Assembly: GCF_011769985.2 (NCBI RefSeq)
Contig: NZ_CP039734.2
Span: forward strand, 2,170,001-2,234,000
Source of the DNA: Sulfurospirillum diekertiae
Lineage (GTDB): Bacteria > Campylobacterota > Campylobacteria > Campylobacterales > Sulfurospirillaceae
Direction: 5' to 3'
DNA length: 64,000 nt
This document shows positions 28,030-35,665 of the stretch, piece by piece (the stretch's first letter is position 1; each line of letters starts with the position of its first letter). A model generated the notes under the pieces. That model searched no databases, was not told where the DNA came from, and saw only the letters and a program-made list of their open reading frames with translations. The translations under genes and the position numbers were made by a program.

Positions 28030-28051
28030 AATAATGTTTCAAAACATTATT
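28030..28051 (-). promoter_or_regulatory. Inverted repeat in the queE leader
   Basis: AATAATGTTT and AAACATTATT are perfect 10-bp arms 2 bases apart, 16 bases before the queE start and about 15 bases downstream of the predicted -10 box. It could be a repressor operator or an RNA hairpin near the ribosome-binding site. No known regulator consensus was recognised. Confidence 0.5.
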
Positions 28052-28065
28052 ATCTATTGTGTAAC

Positions 28066-28071
28066 ATTATA
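28066..28071 (-). promoter_or_regulatory. -10 box for queE-queC
   Basis: On the minus strand this reads TATAAT, about 50 bases before queE. No clear -35 box is seen, as is usual for sigma-70 promoters in Campylobacterota. Confidence 0.5.
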
Positions 28072-28097
28072 ATATGAAATGGATTAGAAGATTATTT

Positions 28098-28133
28098 GAA
28101 AAAGTGCCTCTTGTTTTAAGATTAACAAGAGGC
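28098..28133 (-). terminator. Rho-independent terminator for the 49-residue gene
   Basis: On the minus strand GCCTCTTGTT and AACAAGAGGC make a perfect 10-bp stem with an 8-base loop, followed by ACTTTTT. It lies 24 bases after the stop of the small gene at 28157 and ends the flavoprotein/small-protein transcript. Confidence 0.85.
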
Positions 28134-28156
28134 GTGTAGGTTTACATGTAAGCTTT

Positions 28157-28306
28157 TTAGTGATGTGATTTGATAATTAGAATGGTCATTCGGATGTTGA
28201 TCATAATAAATTTTATCACTTGCCAAATCACACAGGTTCTTCTAAAAAGTGTAAACTTTGAAGGAATCGGTGTAAAAGCATTTTGTGAATACGGTGTTAA
28301 TTTCAT
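28157..28306 (-). CDS. 49-residue small protein downstream of the SQR-like gene
   Basis: A 49-codon reading frame starting ATG with AAGGAG 7 bases upstream. The product opens MKLTPYSQNAFTPIPSKFTL, continues with a basic FRRT, then a hydrophobic, Ile-rich stretch (IWQVIKFIMINIRMTILII) and ends KSHH. It looks like a small membrane-associated protein with a basic N-terminal flank. It follows the SQR-like flavoprotein gene on the same strand across a repeat element (copy D) and is closed by a strong terminator, so it is probably expressed from that transcript. I do not recognise a named family. It might anchor or assist the flavoprotein; that is inference. Confidence 0.72.
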   Translation of the reverse strand: MKLTPYSQNAFTPIPSKFTLFRRTCVIWQVIKFIMINIRMTILIIKSHH

Positions 28307-28335
28307 ACTATTCTCCTTTGTTTTCATTTTTTGTC

Positions 28336-28478
28336 ACGCCTTTAGAGCAAAGCTCTAAAGACTACGTTAACACTGAGTTTTGCTTGGCGCAATGCCCGTG
28401 CATCTTCGATGCTTTTAAGTTCTTATGGAACTTTGTCTCGCACTCAAAGCAAAGCTTCTCATGCTACGCTAACGCACT
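28336..28478 (-). repeat. Multi-hairpin post-stop element, copy D
   Basis: Starting directly at the stop codon of the SQR-like gene, it contains the module TTAGCGTAGC...AAGCTTTGC seen in copies A-C, a GTTC/GAAC hairpin, a GCATC-gaa-GATGC hairpin, and a perfect 9-bp stem CTTTAGAGC/GCTCTAAAG beside GTTAACGTAG. The middle part matches copy E closely. Confidence 0.75.
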
Positions 28479-29942
28479 TTATTCTGGGATAATGGACCAA
28501 AAAGGTTTCATTTTGGCTTTCCAGATAAATGCATGGTGTAAAAGATGCTTAACCCAATGGGCAGCAAGACCAATTTCACCAAAAGTACCGCCAAAATCTC
28601 TACCATAATCAGGATATTTTTTATAATTCGGAATAATCGGATACATGGTCATCGCAACAGCGGTTCCTGAGAACAACCCTTTACCAGCACTCGCAACACA
28701 CGCTGCACCCATTTCCGCCATACACGCGGTATGGGTTGGTGCACTCGCACCCCCTATCATATCAACGATGCTTGCAGCAACCGCTTTTCCCATCATCGCA
28801 CTAGGCATTCCTGTTCGTGGAGGTGTTGGATTGATCGGTGTGCCATTAGGAGATTTCATCGGTTTAGAGATGATATGCGGTGGTGCAAAGGCAATACCTG
28901 CCGCAAAAATATTTTTATATTTAGGATTTTGACATGTTTTTGGCCAATCAGACGCATCCCATGTTTCATACGGAGCTGTTGCTTTTGAGTAATCCCCATC
29001 AACAAACATAAAACCACCCGCATTGAACATAGAAGAGGTAATGTCTTCTCCATTTTTATCGTATGCTTTCATACCAGCCCCTGCAAATGGAGGAATGAGC
29101 ATAGAAAAGTCATACGTCTCTTCTTTCATTTCGCCTGCAAGATTTTCGTAATGGACTTTGTCTTTTTCAACTTTATTGACATGCGCTCTCGTGATCCATT
29201 TGACATCACGCTCGGCGTATAAAGATTCTGCAAAGACTTTGCCACTGGTGATGTAACCACCCATTTTAAGGTGCATACCGCCTACACCAAAGTCACCGAG
29301 TTCATATTCATTAGAGATATAAGTGATGGTCGCTTTGTCACGAACACCCTCAGCACGCAAGCGATGATCGACGTTAAACGTGTACTCAAACGCTGCACCT
29401 TGGCAGGTACACATTCCATGACCTGTACCAATCAAAATCTTTTTCTCTTCACCTTTTTTTAATGCTTCGATAATCTTTTCAAGCTCATCTGCGGCATGTT
29501 TAGCATGTGAAGCCGTACAAACGGAAACAGTAAAGCCATTGTCCGGTCCTAAACCTTCTGTTGCTGCAAAATTGAGCCGTGGTCCTGTGGCATTGATGAG
29601 ATAATCATACGTGATTTCCTCTTTTTCGCCCTCTTTATTTGCACCAGTGTGTTCTATGGTAACAAAATTTTTACTATTTTCCACTGTGCCCTCAGGGTGA
29701 ATAGTAAGTGCTTTTGCTTGAATATAGGTAATGCCCGCTTTTGCATAAATGGGTGCCAAATCAAACAGAACTTCCTCTTGATCCATTTGACCAACACCTA
29801 CCCAAATGTTCGATGGAATCCAATTCCATTTGCTATTAGGGGTTACAACCACAACTTCATGAGTTCGATTGAGCCATTTTCGCGCAAACTGTGCGGCGGT
29901 ATGCCCTGCAACACCACCACCCAAAATAACAACTTTAGCCAT
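28479..29942 (-). CDS. FAD-dependent oxidoreductase, sulfide:quinone oxidoreductase family
   Basis: A 487-residue flavoprotein. The FAD site is VVILGGGVAGHTAAQFA; INATGPRLNF and FAAGIAFAPPH are the further nucleotide-binding marks of the SQR/FCSD family. Cysteines in TVSVCTASH, GMCTCQGAAFEY, WPKTCQNPKY and the TACMAEMGAACVAS segment are candidates for the redox-active pair. The C terminus (AAHWVKHLLHHAFIWKAKM) is amphipathic and could dock to the membrane. Expected role: oxidation of sulfide or a sulfur compound with electrons passed to quinone. The SQR subtype is not certain, and a role in reverse electron flow or another dehydrogenase is possible. The ATG at 29942 after AAGGATA is used. Confidence 0.82.
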   Translation of the reverse strand: MAKVVILGGGVAGHTAAQFARKWLNRTHEVVVVTPNSKWNWIPSNIWVGVGQMDQEEVLFDLAPIYAKAGITYIQAKALTIHPEGTVENSKNFVTIEHTGANKEGEKEEITYDYLINATGPRLNFAATEGLGPDNGFTVSVCTASHAKHAADELEKIIEALKKGEEKKILIGTGHGMCTCQGAAFEYTFNVDHRLRAEGVRDKATITYISNEYELGDFGVGGMHLKMGGYITSGKVFAESLYAERDVKWITRAHVNKVEKDKVHYENLAGEMKEETYDFSMLIPPFAGAGMKAYDKNGEDITSSMFNAGGFMFVDGDYSKATAPYETWDASDWPKTCQNPKYKNIFAAGIAFAPPHIISKPMKSPNGTPINPTPPRTGMPSAMMGKAVAASIVDMIGGASAPTHTACMAEMGAACVASAGKGLFSGTAVAMTMYPIIPNYKKYPDYGRDFGGTFGEIGLAAHWVKHLLHHAFIWKAKMKPFWSIIPE

Positions 29943-30117
29943 CAATTATCCTTATAAAAAATGTAAAACTTTTTGATTGTATAACAAGAAAAGATAAAAT
30001 AAAATTGTACTATTACAAATCCGAAGTTATTTAAGGTTTAAAAAAGGTTTACTTTTTTTGACAGCTATATTTTGGTATCATTCCTAAGATATTTTTCGAT
30101 GTAAAAGGGTATAACCA

Positions 30118-30657
30118 ATGTTATGGCAAATCAGTAAAGAATTCGATTTTTGTTATGGGCACCGCGTTTGGTCACAAGAGCTGGATGCTGAATTTTCCCT
30201 CAGTGGGTGCTTAGCGTGCCGTCACTTGCATGGACATCAAGGCAAAATTATCGTTTTTTTACAAAGTAATGAACTCAAAAATGGTATGGTGACAGACTTT
30301 CATCATCTGAACTGGTTTAAACTCTTTTTAGACAATACCTTAGATCATAAATTCATCATTGACATTCACGACCCACTCTTTGCGACCTTATTGCCTCATT
30401 TTGCTGACAAACAGAATTTACTTTCCCATGAAAGTGGTTATAAAACACCCGATCTCTCTTTTATAGCGCATGAGCCAAATTATCTTGTAGAAATGTATGA
30501 GGGGTATATTATCGTTGATTTTGTGCCAACCAGTGAGAACATCTCAACGTGGCTGCTTCAAATCATTGCGAAAAAGATGAGTCGCTTGGGAGTGGAAGTC
30601 TCGCATGTAGAATTTTTAGAAACCCCAAAAAGCCGAAGTATCGTTTACAACCATTAG
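30118..30657 (+). CDS. queD: 6-carboxytetrahydropterin synthase QueD
   Basis: A 179-residue member of the QueD/6-pyruvoyl-tetrahydropterin synthase family. The zinc histidines lie in CYGHRVW and HLHGHQG; the catalytic Cys is in GCLACRHLHGH; DFHHLNW, LDHKF and VPTSENIS complete the family pattern. It makes the queuosine precursor from dihydroneopterin triphosphate. It is longer than bacterial QueD (about 120 residues) through an insert between LDHKF and PTSEN. It is separated from queE-queC by the SQR-like gene and transcribed the other way. Confidence 0.92.
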   Translation: MLWQISKEFDFCYGHRVWSQELDAEFSLSGCLACRHLHGHQGKIIVFLQSNELKNGMVTDFHHLNWFKLFLDNTLDHKFIIDIHDPLFATLLPHFADKQNLLSHESGYKTPDLSFIAHEPNYLVEMYEGYIIVDFVPTSENISTWLLQIIAKKMSRLGVEVSHVEFLETPKSRSIVYNH

Positions 30658-30658
30658 C

Positions 30659-30758
30659 GTTCTACCCGAACGCTGAACGTAGCCTCTAGAGCAAAGCTCT
30701 AAAGACTACGTTAACACTGGGTTTTCTTTGAAGTCAAGCCCGCGCACTTTCAGTGCTT
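30659..30758 (-). repeat. Multi-hairpin post-stop element, copy E
   Basis: Directly follows the dUTPase stop on the minus strand. It holds nested stems: outer AACGTAG/CTACGTT around inner TAGAGC-aaa-GCTCTA, a separate AGCGTTC/GAACGCT hairpin, and GCACT-gaa-AGTGC near the stop. The last corresponds to GCATC-gaa-GATGC in copy D with pairing preserved. About 50 bases match copy D well. Confidence 0.75.
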
Positions 30759-31457
30759 TTAAGCCTTTGGATAGACCTTTTCGAGTTTTTTATAGAGCGC
30801 ATCCACAGTGGGAGCAGACTCGCCATGAAGCAATGAAAGCATCACTTCGTTATCTTCTTTACCATTCCACACTTTGATGTAATGTCCCTCTTTGTAGCCA
30901 TGATCTTGGCGGAATTGGTTAAGCACGTTTTTAGCCACATAGAATTTGTACAGCACTTTAAGGTTGATGCCACATTTTCTTGAAAGTGTAAAATACTCTT
31001 TCAACAGTCCATCAAAAAGATCCATTTCAAAACCTGTCGTATCGTGAATGATGCTCTCGATGTCATTGACCAGTTCCATTGGTACAGCCATACCGATAGA
31101 GAGTGGTTCTTTGGTAAATGCTTCAAATCCCTGAACATCCAACACATCTAAAACAAGTTGTTCAATATCGCCTCTGTTGTTCGTTTTATAATCTTCCAAT
31201 AACAGGCTCATAATAAAATGCCAAATATCAACGATTTCAACGGTGACATTGTCCCAATCGGTCGGTTTATTAATGTTTTTCCAATGTTTCCAACTAAAAC
31301 TATCAATGAGTTCCGCACACTCCATATAAATACATCGCTTCCAGTTAATCATGCGGTTATGTTTGGTATAGCCATTTTCCCAGCCAATACCATTGGTTTC
31401 GTCGTTCAGTTTTTGCTGTAACGCAAACATTTGCGTTAAATAATCTTTACTTGTCAT
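30759..31457 (-). CDS. dut: Dimeric (all-alpha) dUTP diphosphatase
   Basis: A 232-residue all-helical dUTPase of the dimeric type found in Campylobacter. The metal-binding pattern reads YMECAELIDSFSWKHWK and later EIVDIWHFIMS, with KYF-like ends absent and GHYIKVWNGKEDNEVML near the C terminus. It hydrolyses dUTP (and dUDP) to dUMP, keeping uracil out of DNA. It lies 15 bases after the patatin-like gene, last in the phoH operon. The stop codon merges into repeat copy E. Confidence 0.93.
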   Translation of the reverse strand: MTSKDYLTQMFALQQKLNDETNGIGWENGYTKHNRMINWKRCIYMECAELIDSFSWKHWKNINKPTDWDNVTVEIVDIWHFIMSLLLEDYKTNNRGDIEQLVLDVLDVQGFEAFTKEPLSIGMAVPMELVNDIESIIHDTTGFEMDLFDGLLKEYFTLSRKCGINLKVLYKFYVAKNVLNQFRQDHGYKEGHYIKVWNGKEDNEVMLSLLHGESAPTVDALYKKLEKVYPKA

Positions 31458-31472
31458 TCTATTCCTTCGATC

Positions 31473-32255
31473 TTAAAAGGGTTTCATTATACTTTTTTGC
31501 GCCATAAAAGTCAAAATGGATTCACTGCCTTTGCGATATCCAAGCTCAAAACAAGCATCTATTTGTCTAAAAGTAAACAATCCAAAATCATTGAGTGTGG
31601 GATCGCTAATGCACAGATCACTCTGCTCTATCTGCTGTTTCGATGAAGCCAAAATGGAGAGATAAATAGCGCGCTCAAAACTGGAAAAAAAGTTACTTTT
31701 TTGCTTTACATGTAAAGGAAACAAATTAACACTCACCACAGGATAAGGAAGCTCTAAAAGTGGTGCTACAGGCAGGTTATCCATAAAACCACCATCAATA
31801 AGCGTGTAATTATCATAAGTGATGGGGCGAAAGATAGGAATGAGCGCGGAGCTTGCGATGGCAAGGTTAATTGTATTGCCATGGCTAAAGCGGACGATTT
31901 CGCCATGAGGGAGATCAACACATGTCATAAAAGTAGGAATGCTCATCTGCTCTAAACGCTCAATAGGGGCGATCTCTTTCAGAATAGCTGCTTTTTCATT
32001 GATGCGAAGAAGTCCCTTGCGAAAATAGTTAAAATGAAACACTTTGCGAAAGGCTCTGCTTTTAACGATACGCAACAGATCAAAAGCACTGACACCTGAA
32101 CCCACACCGGCGGCAATCACCGAACCAATGCTACAGCCTGAAACAGCGGCTATCTCCACATTGTTTCGCTCCATTGCAGCAATGACACCCAGATGAAATG
32201 CCCCCCTTGCCGCACCGCCCGAAAGGGCTAAGGATATTTTCAATGTCCCAGCCAT
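31473..32255 (-). CDS. Patatin-like phospholipase
   Basis: A 260-residue cytoplasmic lipase-fold protein with the patatin oxyanion loop GGAARGAFHLGV, nucleophile serine in SGCSIGSV (GxSxG), and the dyad Asp in IDGGFMDNLPV. It likely cleaves acyl esters of phospholipids. Its start lies inside the preceding phosphoesterase gene (16-base overlap), giving tight coupling. An exact motif copy (31705) is read LHVK. Confidence 0.92.
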   Translation of the reverse strand: MAGTLKISLALSGGAARGAFHLGVIAAMERNNVEIAAVSGCSIGSVIAAGVGSGVSAFDLLRIVKSRAFRKVFHFNYFRKGLLRINEKAAILKEIAPIERLEQMSIPTFMTCVDLPHGEIVRFSHGNTINLAIASSALIPIFRPITYDNYTLIDGGFMDNLPVAPLLELPYPVVSVNLFPLHVKQKSNFFSSFERAIYLSILASSKQQIEQSDLCISDPTLNDFGLFTFRQIDACFELGYRKGSESILTFMAQKSIMKPF

Positions 32256-33013
32256 CGTATAATCCTAAATTCACCCTCTAAGGTTTCGACTATTGCGGTG
32301 CAAGACTCAACCCAATCGCCACAATTCAGGTACTTAATCCCCTCAATATCGCGAATCTCCGCCTTATGAATATGCCCGCAAATCACCCCATCGTAGTTAT
32401 TGCGTTTGGCATGCTCGCTGAGAATATGCTCAAAATCGGTGATAAAAGAGATGGAGCTTTTGACATTGTCTTTGACGTATTTGGAGAGTGACCAGTGGCT
32501 GTGATAGCGCATTTTCTTGCGAAACCAACCAATAAGTTGGTTAACATTGAGCAAAAGGTCGTACCCCAAATCACCCAAGATGGCAAGCCACCGTTTGGTC
32601 ATCGTAACCGAGTCAAAAAAGTCACCGTGCGTAATGAAAAATCGCTCGTTGTTGAGACTTGTATAATCCACTTCATCGACAACCGCGATGCGATCGCCCA
32701 ACCCTAACGGCAAAAAGGAACGTAAAAAGTCATCGTGATTGCCGGTGATGTAAAAAACATTCGTCCCTTTTCGGGCTTTTCGTAAAATCTTTTGAATCAC
32801 ATCGGAGTGCGACTGTGCCCATTTGATTTTACGCTTAATCGCCCAACCATCGATCACGTCACCCACTAAATAGAGATTTTCACTGTTTGTAAATTTTAAA
32901 AAATCCAAAAGCTCCTCCGCTTGTGAGAAACGCGTTCCCAAGTGAAGGTCGGAGATAAAGATCGAGCGAAAGGCTATCGGGTCTTCATCCCCTGAAAATT
33001 CGTATTTGGTCAT
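32240..33013 (-). CDS. LpxH-like metallophosphoesterase
   Basis: A 257-residue calcineurin-like phosphoesterase with the full set of metal-binding blocks: FISDLHLG, LVGDVIDGW, ITGNHDDF, FITHGDFFD and VICGHIHKA. The spacing matches the UDP-2,3-diacylglucosamine diphosphatase-like (LpxH2) group, which may act in lipid A synthesis, but many Campylobacterota use LpxJ for this step, so the true substrate is open. It overlaps the phoH-like gene by 4 bases and the patatin gene by 16. Confidence 0.85.
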   Translation of the reverse strand: MTKYEFSGDEDPIAFRSIFISDLHLGTRFSQAEELLDFLKFTNSENLYLVGDVIDGWAIKRKIKWAQSHSDVIQKILRKARKGTNVFYITGNHDDFLRSFLPLGLGDRIAVVDEVDYTSLNNERFFITHGDFFDSVTMTKRWLAILGDLGYDLLLNVNQLIGWFRKKMRYHSHWSLSKYVKDNVKSSISFITDFEHILSEHAKRNNYDGVICGHIHKAEIRDIEGIKYLNCGDWVESCTAIVETLEGEFRIIRWLGH

Positions 33014-34407
33014 TTGTGTTTGTCGCCGTCCCCAAAAATATCATCCGCAAAGTGTGAGAACTTACCTCGTACCGATTTATCCAACTCTATCGCAAAGAGT
33101 GAGATGTGTGTCTGCTCTTTTTTGGTCTGTTTGAGCAGTGAGGTCAAACCGTTGTTAAAGCGGTTTAAGTACATGTTATCAATCTGTCGGTTTGAGCCAA
33201 TCACAATCGCTTTACAGTTATTATCCAGACGGGACAAGATGAGCTGCGTGGTATTGTTGGAGCTGTTTTGCCACTCATCTAAAATCACAATGGCATTGGA
33301 AAGCGTTCGTCCTCTCGCCTCACCCGGCCAGAGTTTTTCGATATTGTACTTGGTGATCATCTCTTGTACTTTTTTCTCAATCGCCACTTGCGGTTCTTGG
33401 GAGTTGTCACGTTTTTTCATCTTCTTTTTAGCAATAAATTCCAATGTGTCATAGAGCGCCATATTGTAAATCCTAAACTTCTCATCATTGCCAGAGAGGT
33501 ACCCGACATCCGCACCCTTGTCAACACTTTCAATGGAATTGCGCACATAGACGATCTTCTCGTAACTCCCTTTAGTGACCAAGCGCATCGCCGCAACAAA
33601 AGCCATCAAGGTTTTACCGCTACCTGCGCGTGCATCGATGACATGAATGTCGTACATATTGGAAAGCAGTGCTTTCATAAAAAATTTTTGTTTGAGGTTG
33701 ATCGGTTTAATTTCCAAGCCTCTAAAGTCCAACTCTTCATTGAGCATATGAATAATGCCACCTGGAGAGATAATAGCATGTTCTGAATTGCCATCAGAAC
33801 TGATAAATTCGTAGCAGTAGTTTCCACTTTTATATTCAGGGTCATACTCGCTGATCAGCTTTTTATCGAGTGTGTTGAAAAGGGCTGAATCAACAGGAAG
33901 CTGTTTAACAAACTCAAACTCTGGCACATCGCTTCGATCTTCTCTCAAAGACTCTACGGTGACATTGTAAAAAAGTCCAAACATACGCGCATACACATCT
34001 AATGAGAGAAAAATAACTTTATAATCAGGATAATACTCTTGAGCACCCGCAGCCACTTCAAGGATACGTTTGTCGTTAGATTCATTAATAAATTGCGAGT
34101 CTATATCGGACGTGTAGATCGTCTTGGAAAAAAGATGGATGGAAATATCTTCTTCGTACTGCATCTTGACAACGCGGAAGGGCTCCCCACTGTCCACTTC
34201 AATGACTTTACACGAAGCCAGCATCCTAGCAAAGCTTCTGGCTTGGTACCCAAGTTCTGTGAAGTTCTTTTTAAAATCTTCCAGCTCTATAAGCACCGTT
34301 TCTGGGATCACAATGATGTTGTTGCCGCCATCACACAACTCTTTGATAAAATTGGTATTGTGCAAGATAATATTGGTATCGAGCACATAAACTTTGTTGA
34401 CTGACAT
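33010..34407 (-). CDS. PhoH family ATPase with N-terminal PIN domain
   Basis: A 465-residue two-domain protein. Residues 1-~140 are a PIN nuclease domain (VYVLDTNIILH, with acidic residues and PETVLIELEDFKK). The C-terminal ~230 residues are the PhoH ATPase: Walker A DARAGSGKTLMAF, an RDNSQEPQ insert, Walker B IVILDEWQNSSNN and VIGSNRQID. Such PhoH2-type fusions act as RNA helicase/nuclease modules. It leads the operon with the phosphoesterase, patatin and dUTPase. The ATG at 34407 after GGGAG is used. A phosphate-starvation role is suggested only by the family name. Confidence 0.92.
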   Translation of the reverse strand: MSVNKVYVLDTNIILHNTNFIKELCDGGNNIIVIPETVLIELEDFKKNFTELGYQARSFARMLASCKVIEVDSGEPFRVVKMQYEEDISIHLFSKTIYTSDIDSQFINESNDKRILEVAAGAQEYYPDYKVIFLSLDVYARMFGLFYNVTVESLREDRSDVPEFEFVKQLPVDSALFNTLDKKLISEYDPEYKSGNYCYEFISSDGNSEHAIISPGGIIHMLNEELDFRGLEIKPINLKQKFFMKALLSNMYDIHVIDARAGSGKTLMAFVAAMRLVTKGSYEKIVYVRNSIESVDKGADVGYLSGNDEKFRIYNMALYDTLEFIAKKKMKKRDNSQEPQVAIEKKVQEMITKYNIEKLWPGEARGRTLSNAIVILDEWQNSSNNTTQLILSRLDNNCKAIVIGSNRQIDNMYLNRFNNGLTSLLKQTKKEQTHISLFAIELDKSVRGKFSHFADDIFGDGDKHK

Positions 34408-34491
34408 CTGACTCCCTTTCATGCGATAATTCTATGCAAACATTATATCAACTTGGTAACAAAAGGGGTGTTGTTTTATTGAGCAAAAATT

Positions 34492-34519
34492 TTTACATGT
34501 AAAACAATTTATGTATAAT
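34492..34519 (+). promoter_or_regulatory. Possible promoter built on a motif copy
   Basis: The motif copy at 34492 begins TTTACA, one base from a -35 consensus, and TATAAT follows at 34514 after a 16-base spacer. If used, transcription would start at about the ATG at 34526, giving a leaderless or nearly leaderless message. The match may be chance. Confidence 0.3.
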
Positions 34520-34525
34520 TATTTT

Positions 34526-35419
34526 ATGGAAACACTGGAAGCATTTTACAAACGAATCACCCATCCCCTGCCCCAAGACTTACATAATGGCATCGGGCAC
34601 TTCAATGTCTTCACAAGGCAAGAGTGCGCTGAAATTCCTTACAGTCGCAAGGATTACTTTAAAATCACCTTTTTAAAGGGCAAACATAAGGTGCATTACG
34701 CCGATAAAACCCTGCAAAGCGACCAGTATGCCCTTATGTTTTCAGACCCGTTAGTGCCGTACAGTTGGGAGTCACTCGATGGCAAAAAGTGCGGTTATTT
34801 TTGCATTTTCACCGAAGCCTTTTTTTACAACCACGGAGCACTTCGAAGCTACCCCATCTACAAACCTGAGCACCCAAAACTGTTTTTGCTCAATGAAGCA
34901 ACCGCCAAAGAGGTGGAAGCCCTTTTTGAAAAGATGCTAGGAGAAATTGACTCCACGTACGCTTACAGGGATGATCTGTTGCGTAACTGGACGATGGAGC
35001 TCATTCATATCGCCCTTAAAATGGAGCCTGCAAGAATAATTCCTGATGTGCAAAGCGATAAAAAACGCAAAATTGATACCCTGTTTAACGAACTGCTTGA
35101 AAGGCAATTCCCGATTACCTCGCCCTATGAGCGACTTGAGCTTAAAAACCCCAGTGATTTTGCCAGACTTCTTAATATTCATCCCAATCACCTCAACCGA
35201 ACCCTCAAAGAGGTGAGTGATAAAACAACCACCGAGCGCATCGCACAGCGCGTTTTGGAAGAAGCCAAGATTTTACTCAAACACTCTTCGTGGAGTGTGG
35301 GTGACATTGCCTACGCCTTAGGCTATGAAGAGTCTGCTCACTTCATTAACTTTTTCAAAAAAAAGCTCAATCAAACACCGCAAAATTACCGCATTGGGCA
35401 AACCAGACTTTTTTCATAG
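34526..35419 (+). CDS. AraC family transcriptional regulator
   Basis: A 297-residue regulator. The N-terminal part (ITFLKGKHKVHYADKTLQSDQYALMFSDPLVPYSWE) is the cupin-like effector domain; the C-terminal ~105 residues carry two helix-turn-helix motifs, with PSDFARLLNIHPNHLNRTLKEV and SVGDIAYALGYEESAHFINFFKK, then TPQNYR. Met at 34526 is used because 34511 overlaps a TATAAT-like box. It precedes an MFS exporter gene on the same strand, a likely target. Its last codons form one arm of a long inverted repeat. Confidence 0.88.
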   Translation: METLEAFYKRITHPLPQDLHNGIGHFNVFTRQECAEIPYSRKDYFKITFLKGKHKVHYADKTLQSDQYALMFSDPLVPYSWESLDGKKCGYFCIFTEAFFYNHGALRSYPIYKPEHPKLFLLNEATAKEVEALFEKMLGEIDSTYAYRDDLLRNWTMELIHIALKMEPARIIPDVQSDKKRKIDTLFNELLERQFPITSPYERLELKNPSDFARLLNIHPNHLNRTLKEVSDKTTTERIAQRVLEEAKILLKHSSWSVGDIAYALGYEESAHFINFFKKKLNQTPQNYRIGQTRLFS

Positions 35420-35568
35420 CCCTTAAAAAGATAAAGAGATTGCTTAGAGTGCGTTAATTTTTGAAACTCAAAATTGAGTCATAGCCAAAGCTATGGCGAT
35501 GTTTTTAGTTTTGAAAAGTGATGTGCTATAAGCGATACTCTTTTTTTAATGGGCTATGAAAAAAGTCT
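35405..35568. repeat. Inverted repeat spanning the AraC gene end and spacer
   Basis: AGACTTTTTTCATAGCCC at 35405 is repeated in perfect inverted form at 35551-35568, enclosing 128 bases. The arms continue imperfectly inwards (AAAAAG...GAGA / TCTTTTTTT) and the middle has its own stem, CATAGC/GCTATG. The left arm encodes the last residues and stop of the AraC gene. It could be a large terminator-like stem or a small inverted-repeat (MITE-like) element. No target duplication was found. Confidence 0.65.
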
Positions 35569-35665
35569 ATTGTTTGATTTGCGCAATGATTCGCTTGAAT
35601 GAGGCATGAAAGAAATCTTCCTTATCGTGTATGATTTCACTAGATTAAACAGATAAGGATAAAAA

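Noticed and set aside
28170-28358. Plus-strand open frame of 62 codons
   Set aside because: It lies opposite the 49-residue minus-strand gene, which has a good ribosome-binding site, a sensible product and a terminator; the plus-strand frame has none.
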